NCBI GenBank assembly: GCA_002354735.1
Contig: DEMD01000009.1
Location: 286,705-350,704, forward strand
Source: Gammaproteobacteria bacterium UBA2679
GTDB taxonomy: Bacteria; Pseudomonadota; Gammaproteobacteria; Pseudomonadales; Oleiphilaceae
Direction of reading: 5' to 3'
DNA length: 64,000 nucleotides
Shown here: one piece after another, positions 23,336 through 31,238 of the stretch
How positions within the stretch are numbered: the stretch's first letter is position 1
How the letters are laid out: each line of letters opens with the position of its first letter
Translations under genes and position numbers: made by a program
Notes under the pieces: model-generated
Databases searched by the model: none
The model's input: only the letters and a program-made list of their open reading frames with translations
Told to the model about the DNA's origin: nothing

Positions 23336-26300
23336 CACAGCAACCAGGCCAAGTAGACTTTGAAACAACGAATGAGGACGGCCTCGAGGCCTATGCACTC
23401 TCACCTCAGCAGGTACGGCTGTGGCAATGGCAGCCCTCTGCTTTCGGCGCGCACAGTGGCGCCAGATTGACCGTCCGGCTCACTGGCGAGGCCGATCCTG
23501 TTCGTTTGAAGACGAGTCTCGCCCAACTGAGCCAGCGCCATGAGATCCTGCGAACTCGATATCAGCGCGTGCCTGGCATGCGTTTACCGGTGCAGGTCAT
23601 TGAGTCACAGCCGCTCATCAGCTCGCCGGAAGATACCGAGACCCTGCCCGTCCAGCTCGTCTGCCGGCCTCTCGACGATGGCAGCAGCGAAGTTCAGCTG
23701 AACTTGCCAGCGGCTCACCTCGACACAGCAAGCCTCGTGCTACTGACGTCGGAATGGGCGGCGCTCTACGCTGCGGAGAGCCCTGACGCACTGGAAGCCG
23801 GTCTTATCAGCGATGAGCCCCCGCTACAATACGCCGACTATGCGCCCTGGCGACAGGAGTTGATCGGCAGCGAAGCGGCGGCGCAGGCCTTCTGGGAGAA
23901 CCAGCTGAAGACCGCCCGCCCCCTCACTACACTGCCGCTCTACAAGTCGATTCCAGTGTTAGGCGACAAGCCATCCCTTGTTCAGCGAGCGGTGGCCATG
24001 CCTGACGAGGCCATGCAGGACTGGTTGAACCGGGCGCAAGGGCTGGCGGTTGCGCCAGAGGTTCTGCTGCTGTCCACCTGGGTCACGCTACTGCATCAGC
24101 ACAGCGAATCTGAGACCATTAGCCTCGGGCTGGACTGGCAGCAGCGCAGCTCGCACCTTGGCGATGCGCTTGGTCTGTTCAGCGAACTGCTGCCACTCAC
24201 CGTGAGCGGCCTGGGGACCATGAGCTTCGAGGCGCTGTGCAGACAACTCGCCCATCAGTGCAGCGACCTGCTCGAATGGCGGGATTACTTCCCGAGTGAG
24301 CACCCTGAAGCCGACGAGATGACGGGCTTTGCAGCTGCAGGGTTTCGCCTGGTCTCTAACATCGATACAGAGGCTCTGCTGACAACCGGCTGGTCGCTGA
24401 CACAGGCCGATAGCGCAACGGCGCCCTGTCAGCTCTTGCTGGAGCTCCAGATGGGGCGGGTCGCTGCCAACGCCACTGGCGAGCCAGGGAGCAACCCGAC
24501 GAAACTGATCCTTCACTTCAATCCTGAAGTGTTTTCCGAAGCGGCCATCATGCTGATTCAGGACCAGCTCCTCTGCCTGCTGCATTCAGCCTGTGCCACG
24601 CCACAGCTCAAACTGAGCGATCTTGCAGCGCTCACCTCATCACAACAGCGGCAGCTCGACACAGTGCTGAGTGGGACACCTCGCCCAGAGTGCGAGCAGC
24701 CCTACCAGGCCATTGCGTCACTGCACAACCTGTCCAACTGTTTCGAAGCGCAAAGTCGCCTGCACCCGCACGCGCCCGCCGTCAAAGGGCTGAGCGGCAG
24801 CCTGAGCTACGGGCAGCTGGATCAGCGTGCAGAAAGGCTGGCGAACACGCTGCGCTCGCGAGGCGTCGGCACTGGAACCCGGATCGTCCATTTCCTGCGT
24901 CGGGATCTCGACGCCCTGGTAGCGATGCTGGCGATCCTGAAAGCGGGCGCCGTGTACGTGCCGGTCGATCCCGCCTATCCATCAAGCCGCATTGCCTACA
25001 TTCTCAGTGACAGCCAGGCAATGCTTTGCATCACCTCCAGTGAGCTGACCGGTGATCTGCCAGAGGGATGGCAGGACCCACAGCGATTGGTGATGGCGGA
25101 TGCCGCAGTGACGAGCGATGCGCCCGCGCCCGAAGGCATTGGCGCACCTGATATTCAGGGCCATGATCCCGCCTATATCATCTACACCTCGGGCAGCACA
25201 GGTGAACCCAAAGGCGTGGTGATTACCCACGCCAATGCCCTGCACTCGCTGGCGGCCCGTGTGGCGTATTACCCCGAGCCAGTCCAGCATTTCCTCTCGC
25301 TGTCCTCCTTCGCGTTCGACAGCTCGATAGCCGGTCTGTTCTGGAGCCTGGCTCAAGGTGGCTGCCTGCACCTAGCGACCGAGTCACAGCAAAAAGATCC
25401 GGCTGTGCTGGCCACGATCATTGCGGAAGAAGGCATCACCCATCTGCTGGCCTTGCCTTCACTGTACCAACTGCTGCTGCACTCACTGAACGCAGAGGCC
25501 TGCCAGCTCAAGACCAGCATCGTTGCTGGTGAGGCCTGCCCACGCGCCCTGGTAAATCTGCACTACAGCAGCTGTCCGCACGTTCGCTTGTACAATGAAT
25601 ATGGCCCCACGGAAGCCTCGGTCTGGAGCACAGTCGCAGAATGCACCGTGCAACGTGACGAGGCAGCAGTCGCTATCGGCCGCCCTATTCCCCATACCAG
25701 TGTACGGCTGCTGGATGCTAAGACCCGGCAGGTGGCGCAGGGTCTGAAAGGTGAGATCTTCATCGGCGGTGCCGGACTCAGCCCCGGATATCTGGATCGC
25801 CCTGCATTGACTGCCGAAAAGTTCATAACGCTCGAGGGCGAGCGACTGTATCGAACCGGTGACTTCGCCTATATCGACGAATATGGCGAGTTCGTGTTCC
25901 TCGGTCGTGCCGATGCGCAAGTTAAAATTCGGGGCTACCGAATAGAACCTGGAGAGATCGAAGCCGTGCTTTGTCGCCAGCCTGCCGTGCAGAGCGCAGC
26001 GGTTATCGCGGTGCCAGATCAGACGGGCGCATATCAGCTTCGTGCATTTGTGGCGTCCGAGGCAGACCTTGGTGCCGATGCCGCAGCCGAGTCGCTACAC
26101 AAGGCGCTCGCCGCGCAGCTTCCGGCGCACATGCTGCCTGCAGAGATCCAGGTTTTGCCCCGCCTGCCGCGTTCGGCTAACGGCAAGATAGACCGACAGG
26201 CGCTCGCAGCGATTGCACCACGCCAGCAACGAGTTCGCTATGTTGCCCCTGAGGGTGAGGTCGAACGAGATCTGGCTGCACTCTGGGAGACGCTTCTTGA

Positions 26301-27315
26301 GGTCGAACAGGTCGGCCGGGAAGATGACTTTTTTGCGCTTGGTGGGCACTCTCTTCTCGTGGTTAGACTCACCCACAGTATCCAGAGCGCGTTTCAGGTC
26401 GAGGTCCCCATCAGCCTGGTGTTTCAGCATCCAACGCTGAGACAGCTGGCTGGGCAAATCAGCCGGCGGGCCTGCAGCCCAGGTTTGGTCGTGCTGAACG
26501 AGGGGCAGTCATCCCACCCACCGCTGTTCTGCCTGCACCAACCTTCAGGAGAAGTGCATCACTATCGCCCCCTGGTAGCGGCCATGCCGGCTGAGCAGCC
26601 GGTTTATGGCATTCCGCTGCCCAGGGGATTAAATGCCGACAATAGCTCACTAACAGCGCTTGCCGAGCGCTATGCTGTCGAGATCCGGCAGCAGCAGCCA
26701 CAGGGCCCCTATCATCTCTGCGGCTGGTCAATGGGTGGATTGCTGGCGCTCGAACTGGCTCGCCAGCTGGAGCGCGCTGGTGAGACCGTCGCTTTGCTGG
26801 CCATGATCGACACGACCTACAGAACCAACGACGAAGCCATCGATTTCGAGCAAGTCCTGACGATGTTCGAGAACGAACTGACGCCAGACAGTGCGGCACG
26901 ATTTCGATCTGTGCCGCCTTCTGAACTGGAGGCCCTCAGAAGCAGGATTGGCGCGGCCGGCAAGGCCGAACAGCTGCGTTACCTGTTGCTTGAATGGCGC
27001 CTGGAGCAGGACCTGGCATTGACGGCACCGGTAGAGGTTGTGCGCCTGACACTCGATGCCATGCGCCAGGCCCGTCAGTGGGTGCAGCACTACGAACCGC
27101 GCCCCGCGAAGGCACACTTGTGCTGCTGGTGGGCGGAAGACACACTTGCCGCGCAGCCAGATCTGCCGGACTACTGGTCGACACTCGCCAATGGAAAGGT
27201 CCAGCATTACATCGTGCCGGGCGATCATGATGATATTCTCTCGCGCCGCGACTTCAAGAAGCAGTTTGTCGGCATGCTTGCTCAGGCCCAACGCAATATG
27301 GAAACAGTGACATGA
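23332..27315 (+). CDS. Terminal nonribosomal peptide synthetase (degenerate C-A-T-TE)
   Basis: A 1327-residue termination protein, overlapping the previous gene by 4 nt. Residues ~20-450 look like a condensation fold (SPQQVRLW near the start, RHEILRTRY), but the catalytic segment reads PAAHLDTAS in place of HHxxxDG, so it is unlikely to form bonds. The preceding protein already ends in an intact C domain, which would supply condensation in trans. A7 (~463-960) has YTSGSTGEPKG and the code DSAAIAEVWK, which I cannot assign. T is at ~1002 (LGGHSLL). A type I thioesterase follows (~1050-1322) with GWSMGG (Ser1133) and a C-terminal GDHDD histidine, for release by hydrolysis or cyclisation. The N-terminus is acidic (DFETTNEDGLE), opposite in charge to the basic tail of the upstream partner. 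This may be a docking pair. Confidence 0.93.
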   Translation: MTQQPGQVDFETTNEDGLEAYALSPQQVRLWQWQPSAFGAHSGARLTVRLTGEADPVRLKTSLAQLSQRHEILRTRYQRVPGMRLPVQVIESQPLISSPEDTETLPVQLVCRPLDDGSSEVQLNLPAAHLDTASLVLLTSEWAALYAAESPDALEAGLISDEPPLQYADYAPWRQELIGSEAAAQAFWENQLKTARPLTTLPLYKSIPVLGDKPSLVQRAVAMPDEAMQDWLNRAQGLAVAPEVLLLSTWVTLLHQHSESETISLGLDWQQRSSHLGDALGLFSELLPLTVSGLGTMSFEALCRQLAHQCSDLLEWRDYFPSEHPEADEMTGFAAAGFRLVSNIDTEALLTTGWSLTQADSATAPCQLLLELQMGRVAANATGEPGSNPTKLILHFNPEVFSEAAIMLIQDQLLCLLHSACATPQLKLSDLAALTSSQQRQLDTVLSGTPRPECEQPYQAIASLHNLSNCFEAQSRLHPHAPAVKGLSGSLSYGQLDQRAERLANTLRSRGVGTGTRIVHFLRRDLDALVAMLAILKAGAVYVPVDPAYPSSRIAYILSDSQAMLCITSSELTGDLPEGWQDPQRLVMADAAVTSDAPAPEGIGAPDIQGHDPAYIIYTSGSTGEPKGVVITHANALHSLAARVAYYPEPVQHFLSLSSFAFDSSIAGLFWSLAQGGCLHLATESQQKDPAVLATIIAEEGITHLLALPSLYQLLLHSLNAEACQLKTSIVAGEACPRALVNLHYSSCPHVRLYNEYGPTEASVWSTVAECTVQRDEAAVAIGRPIPHTSVRLLDAKTRQVAQGLKGEIFIGGAGLSPGYLDRPALTAEKFITLEGERLYRTGDFAYIDEYGEFVFLGRADAQVKIRGYRIEPGEIEAVLCRQPAVQSAAVIAVPDQTGAYQLRAFVASEADLGADAAAESLHKALAAQLPAHMLPAEIQVLPRLPRSANGKIDRQALAAIAPRQQRVRYVAPEGEVERDLAALWETLLEVEQVGREDDFFALGGHSLLVVRLTHSIQSAFQVEVPISLVFQHPTLRQLAGQISRRACSPGLVVLNEGQSSHPPLFCLHQPSGEVHHYRPLVAAMPAEQPVYGIPLPRGLNADNSSLTALAERYAVEIRQQQPQGPYHLCGWSMGGLLALELARQLERAGETVALLAMIDTTYRTNDEAIDFEQVLTMFENELTPDSAARFRSVPPSELEALRSRIGAAGKAEQLRYLLLEWRLEQDLALTAPVEVVRLTLDAMRQARQWVQHYEPRPAKAHLCCWWAEDTLAAQPDLPDYWSTLANGKVQHYIVPGDHDDILSRRDFKKQFVGMLAQAQRNMETVT

Positions 27316-28958
27316 ATATGCTCCGCTACCTTTACCAGCAGTCCTGGCGGCTGGTCCTGTTCGCGACCATCACAGGTGCCATTAGCGGGCTGGCCAGTGC
27401 GGGGCTCGTAGCTGTCATCAACAAGGGTATCAGCGCAGACGCAGAGATTGCTTCTTTGGGCTGGACGTTCGTCGCACTGTGCGCAGCGCTACTGATCTTC
27501 AAGATCTGCTCAGAAGTTTCGCTGCTCCATCTCACCCAGAACGCCATCTATGACCTGCGTTTGCAGCTCAGCCGAAAGCTGCTCGCGACGCCCCTGAAGC
27601 GCCTGCAGGAACTCGGCAAGCACCGCCTGCTGGTCATACTGGCCGACGACATCAACACCTTTACCAATGCCTTCGAATGGGTGCCCGTGCTGTTCATGAA
27701 CAGTATCGTCGTTACCGCCTGTCTCGGCTATCTTGCCTGGCTTTCGTGGGAGCTTCTGTTGATGCTGGCGCTGTTTCTCGCAGTCGGCATTATTGGCTTC
27801 CACTTCGCCGAACGGCGGCCACTTGAACACCTGGGTAAAGTGCGCGAACTCAAGGATGCCCTGTACCTGCACTTCCGCAGCCTCATCGAAGGCAGCAAGG
27901 AACTGCAGCTCAATCGGGACAAAGGCGAGGCGTTTGTCGGTCAGGTTATCGCACCAAGCGCCCATGAGTTCAGACAGTGGTTCACCCGTGGCATGACAGG
28001 CTACAGTATCGTCGCCAGCGTTGGCACCATGATTTTCTATGTCAATATCGGCATTCTGCTGTTCCTGATACCGCTCTGGTTCAAGCAGCCTGTGGAGGTG
28101 CTGACAGGGTTCACCATTACCTTGCTCTATCTCATACGCCCCATAGTCGACTTGATGATCGCCCTACCTGCATTGCGACAGGCCAGTATTGCGCTGCGGA
28201 AGATTGGCCAGCTCGATGAGGAGCTGACATCCGCGGCCGAGCTGCCACAGGGTCCTGACCCCTTCCCACAGACCAGTGATCTGCGCCTGGAATTCCGCGG
28301 CGTTTGCCATCGCTACCCCGGTGAGCGCGAAGACAGTCATTTCATGTTGGGCCCGATTGACGTCACTATCGAACAGGGCGAGCTCATCTTCCTGGTGGGC
28401 GGCAACGGTAGCGGCAAAACCACCCTGGCCATGTTGCTGCTCGGATTCTATGCGCCGGAAGCTGGTGAACTCGTACTGAACGGAATGCCGGTCACGCAGC
28501 ACAACCGTGATCATTACCGACAGCATTTTTCAGCCGTGTTCGCCGACTTCCACCTCTTTGAACAGTTGCTCGGGGGCGACCAGGCAGATCTTGCGACCGG
28601 TGCCGAGCGCTATATCGAAGCCCTTGGCATGCGCCACAAGGTGAAGGTGGAAGACAGTAAATTTTCAACGGTAGCCCTCTCTACTGGTCAGAGAAAGCGC
28701 CTCGCCCTGGTGTCAGCCTATCTCGAAGACCGACCGGTCTACCTTTTCGATGAGTGGGCAGCTGACCAGGACCCCGCCTTCAAGCGCGTGTTCTACACCG
28801 AGCTGCTGCCTGAACTGAAAGCTCGAGGCAAAACAGTTATCGCCATTACCCACGACGACGCCTATTTCGGCTATGCCGATCGCATACTGAAACTGGAAGA
28901 TGGCCATGTCACTGTCGACTGCGTTCAGCGTCCCGACGACACAGCCAACGTAGCCTGA
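27312..28958 (+). CDS. Cyclic-peptide/siderophore exporter, PvdE/SyrD-like ABC transporter
   Basis: A 548-residue half-transporter with an N-terminal six-helix membrane domain (~1-300) and a C-terminal ATPase. Walker A is GGNGSGKTT (~363), the signature is LSTGQRKRLAL (~456) and Walker B is VYLFDEWA (~476). The family, typified by PvdE and SyrD, moves nonribosomal siderophores or lipopeptides across the inner membrane to the periplasm. The ATGA overlap with the last synthetase gene and the TGATG overlap with the following thioesterase place it in the same transcript. This supports export of the assembled peptide. The substrate is inferred from context. Confidence 0.9.
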   Translation: MNMLRYLYQQSWRLVLFATITGAISGLASAGLVAVINKGISADAEIASLGWTFVALCAALLIFKICSEVSLLHLTQNAIYDLRLQLSRKLLATPLKRLQELGKHRLLVILADDINTFTNAFEWVPVLFMNSIVVTACLGYLAWLSWELLLMLALFLAVGIIGFHFAERRPLEHLGKVRELKDALYLHFRSLIEGSKELQLNRDKGEAFVGQVIAPSAHEFRQWFTRGMTGYSIVASVGTMIFYVNIGILLFLIPLWFKQPVEVLTGFTITLLYLIRPIVDLMIALPALRQASIALRKIGQLDEELTSAAELPQGPDPFPQTSDLRLEFRGVCHRYPGEREDSHFMLGPIDVTIEQGELIFLVGGNGSGKTTLAMLLLGFYAPEAGELVLNGMPVTQHNRDHYRQHFSAVFADFHLFEQLLGGDQADLATGAERYIEALGMRHKVKVEDSKFSTVALSTGQRKRLALVSAYLEDRPVYLFDEWAADQDPAFKRVFYTELLPELKARGKTVIAITHDDAYFGYADRILKLEDGHVTVDCVQRPDDTANVA

Positions 28959-29704
28959 TGATGCAGTATTCACCGTGGATCCTGACCCGACCCTGCCCAC
29001 ACGCACGCCTGCGCCTGTTCTGCTTCCCCTATGCAGGCGGCAGTGCAGCAGCGTTCCTGAGCTGGCAGGCGCTGCTGCCACCGAGCATACAGCTGTGCGC
29101 CGTGCAGCTGCCTGGCCGCGGCGCACGGTTCACTGAGCCTTGCGAGACGGGCTTCAAACCCTTGATCACCAACCTGGCTGACGTCATCAGGCATCAGAGC
29201 CACCTACCGTTTGCGTTCTTTGGCCACAGCCTTGGCGGTCTCGTTGCCTTCGAACTCGCGCGCGAATGTCAGCGGACAAGCCTGCCTCAGGCACACCACC
29301 TCTTTGTTTCTGCCACTAATGCGCCACAGCATCAGCCATGTCGCCCCGACTTCGATGAGATCGACGACGAGCACCTGATCGAGACACTGCGAGACTACAA
29401 CGGCACGCCTGCCGCACTGTTGGAAAACCGTGAGCTGATGGACCTTCTACTGCCAGCGATCCGCGCGGATTTTTCGCTGCTGAATGACTATCGCTATCAG
29501 ACACGTGACAAGCTCGAGATACCCTTGTCCGTACTGGCCGGACGACAGGATCAGCACCTGATCCAGGCGCACTTACCGGCCTGGCAGGCTGAAACCAGTG
29601 CCGCCTGCCATCTGCGCTGGTTCGAGGGGGATCATTTCTATCTGCAAAACGAAGCAGCAGCAGTCATCGATCTTATACAAACTGAACTGCAGGCATATCT
29701 CTGA
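28958..29704 (+). CDS. Type II thioesterase (editing)
   Basis: A 248-residue alpha/beta hydrolase of the GrsT/RifR type. It has the N-terminal FCFPYAGGSA oxyanion region, the PGRG motif, the nucleophile elbow GHSLGG (Ser91) and the C-terminal histidine in EGDHFYL (~226). Such stand-alone enzymes remove wrong acyl groups from carrier domains of NRPS lines and are usually encoded beside them. The gene overlaps the exporter stop and the phosphopantetheinyl transferase start by a single base each (TGATG), so all three are translationally coupled. Confidence 0.92.
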   Translation: MMQYSPWILTRPCPHARLRLFCFPYAGGSAAAFLSWQALLPPSIQLCAVQLPGRGARFTEPCETGFKPLITNLADVIRHQSHLPFAFFGHSLGGLVAFELARECQRTSLPQAHHLFVSATNAPQHQPCRPDFDEIDDEHLIETLRDYNGTPAALLENRELMDLLLPAIRADFSLLNDYRYQTRDKLEIPLSVLAGRQDQHLIQAHLPAWQAETSAACHLRWFEGDHFYLQNEAAAVIDLIQTELQAYL

Positions 29705-30426
29705 TGAGCGTGCCGCTACAATCCGACACTGTGGATGTATGGCGCTGGGATCTTTCTGACAGCGCCTGGGATCAGTGTGCGACTCTGCTCAGCAGGGATG
29801 AAGCCGACAAAGCCGCACGATTTCGATGCGAACACCTGCAGGCGCAGTATCGACGCGGACGCGGCGTGGTGCGCCTGATACTCGCCCAATACCTCGGTCG
29901 AGACCCGGCGAGCCTGATGCTGATCTGCGATGCTTTCGGCAAGCCGGCCGTGGCCGATTCGCCCCTGCACTTCAACCTGTCCCACAGCAGTCGAGAAGCA
30001 ATACTGGCGATTGCGCGGCAGCCGGTTGGCATTGACATCGAGTACACTGAGCGGGCCGATATCGATGTTGTTAGCCTGCTCGATCTTGTCTGCCATGCAC
30101 GGGAGAAGCAGGTACTGCTGGCGCTCGATGAGGTGGATTGTAGGCTTGCCTTTTATCGGCTGTGGACCCAGAAGGAGGCGTACTGTAAAGCCCTCGGGCA
30201 CGGCCTGCAGAAGACGCTGAGCGAAATACTGATCCTGCAGCAGCCGACCGGCCGCTTTCATATCGTCGATAGTGGCGAAGCCGGTGAACGACAGCTGGAG
30301 ATCAGAAGCCTCCCGGCCCCGCCAGGCTACCTGGCCAGCCTCTGCGTTTCGGTTGATGTGGCACAAGTCAGGACGTATACACCGACCGCAGATAGCGAAG
30401 CTGTTCTTCAAGCGGCTGACGCCTGA
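29704..30426 (+). CDS. Sfp-type 4'-phosphopantetheinyl transferase
   Basis: A 240-residue Sfp/EntD-like enzyme that would convert the apo carrier domains of the synthetases to the holo form using coenzyme A. The magnesium-binding motif GIDIEY (~109) and the WTQKEAYCKALG motif (~154) are intact, as is the upstream FNLSHS substrate motif. It is the last gene of the synthetase operon. Its 3' end overlaps the 3' end of the oppositely oriented FhuF-like gene by 59 bp, a compact tail-to-tail arrangement. Confidence 0.93.
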   Translation: MSVPLQSDTVDVWRWDLSDSAWDQCATLLSRDEADKAARFRCEHLQAQYRRGRGVVRLILAQYLGRDPASLMLICDAFGKPAVADSPLHFNLSHSSREAILAIARQPVGIDIEYTERADIDVVSLLDLVCHAREKQVLLALDEVDCRLAFYRLWTQKEAYCKALGHGLQKTLSEILILQQPTGRFHIVDSGEAGERQLEIRSLPAPPGYLASLCVSVDVAQVRTYTPTADSEAVLQAADA

Positions 30427-31126
30427 GTTTGGGGCACGACTCACACCAGACCGGGGGCCCGTCTTTGTGCAGGCGGTAATGCAGACAGCATTGCTTTCGC
30501 ACAGGGATCTCCTGAGGTAGATCTGCCGCGGGCGACGGCTCCCATTGCTGCAGGGGTCTCAAGGCCCGCTGCCCCGCCTGAACGGTTCTGGTCTTCAACC
30601 AGCCGTGCGCTGCGCTGGCAGGCCGGAGGCTGCCTTCCAGTCTGGTAAAGAGACCATCCCATACCACGACCACGTTCGTCCAGAGCAGCTTCGGCGAGAC
30701 CTTCCCGGCCATGGCCAGGGCTGCGACAAAAGGCTCCAGATGCTCGGTGAACAGATGGCTAAACAGCGCCGAATGTTCGCTTGGGCTCAGGGGCCGACAG
30801 CTGGCATCGACGAAGATGGCTGATGGCATGGCTTGATCCAGAAGCAGCTCGGCAGCCGCCTGCGTCGCGTCGATTTCAGCCCCCAGTTCCAGGGCGGCAC
30901 CGACGACTGCCGGCATGATGAGGCACAGGTAGTCCATCGACCACTGCGAAGCAATGGCGGCCGGTTTGGCATCGGGATAGCGCGGGGCGTAGTCGTCCAA
31001 AAGCTGGCGGAGCACGCTGACCTCGGTGAGCCGTCGCAGAGGCACACCGCGACAGTCACCGCGCACGACGCGGAGAACCTGTCGCAGAGGCGCTGGGGCG
31101 CTCTGCAGCGCAAGATCGAGATTCAT
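30368..31126 (-). CDS. FhuF-like ferric-siderophore reductase
   Basis: A 252-residue protein of the FhuF family. These cytoplasmic proteins carry a [2Fe-2S] cluster and reduce iron(III) to free it from imported siderophores. The C-terminal cluster motif is present as vicinal CC (~212) followed by C-x2-C (CESC, ~228-231). The spacing of 13 residues between them is, from memory, slightly longer than in E. coli FhuF. Hydrophobic central segments match the family. It diverges from the ABC transporter at 31.2 kb across a Fur-box-like site and converges with the phosphopantetheinyl transferase gene. The context is strong for siderophore iron release. Confidence 0.82.
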   Translation of the reverse strand: MNLDLALQSAPAPLRQVLRVVRGDCRGVPLRRLTEVSVLRQLLDDYAPRYPDAKPAAIASQWSMDYLCLIMPAVVGAALELGAEIDATQAAAELLLDQAMPSAIFVDASCRPLSPSEHSALFSHLFTEHLEPFVAALAMAGKVSPKLLWTNVVVVWDGLFTRLEGSLRPASAAHGWLKTRTVQAGQRALRPLQQWEPSPAADLPQEIPVRKQCCLHYRLHKDGPPVWCESCPKLRRQPLEEQLRYLRSVYTS

Positions 31127-31161
31127 GAATCAGGCACCAAAAGCTACTCGCTGAACGCAAA

Positions 31162-31176
31162 TGAGAATGTTTATTA
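31162..31176. promoter_or_regulatory. Fur-box-like site between reductase and ABC transporter genes
   Basis: The 15 bases tgagaatgtttatta match the 7-1-7 Fur consensus TGATAATnATTATCA at 11-12 of 14 defined positions. They lie in the 112-bp divergent intergenic region, the AT-rich part of an otherwise GC-rich neighbourhood. Binding here would make both the reductase and the transporter iron-repressed. Confidence 0.6.
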
Positions 31177-31238
31177 TTATTGAACTTAATGGAGTCAAAA
31201 GATAGACTCGATCGTTTTTGGCGCAAGCACGTTTTCTT

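Noticed and set aside
29716..30444. A 242-codon minus-strand frame opposite the phosphopantetheinyl transferase
   Set aside because: The + strand product has all Sfp-family motifs; the antisense translation has none and would cover the gene completely.
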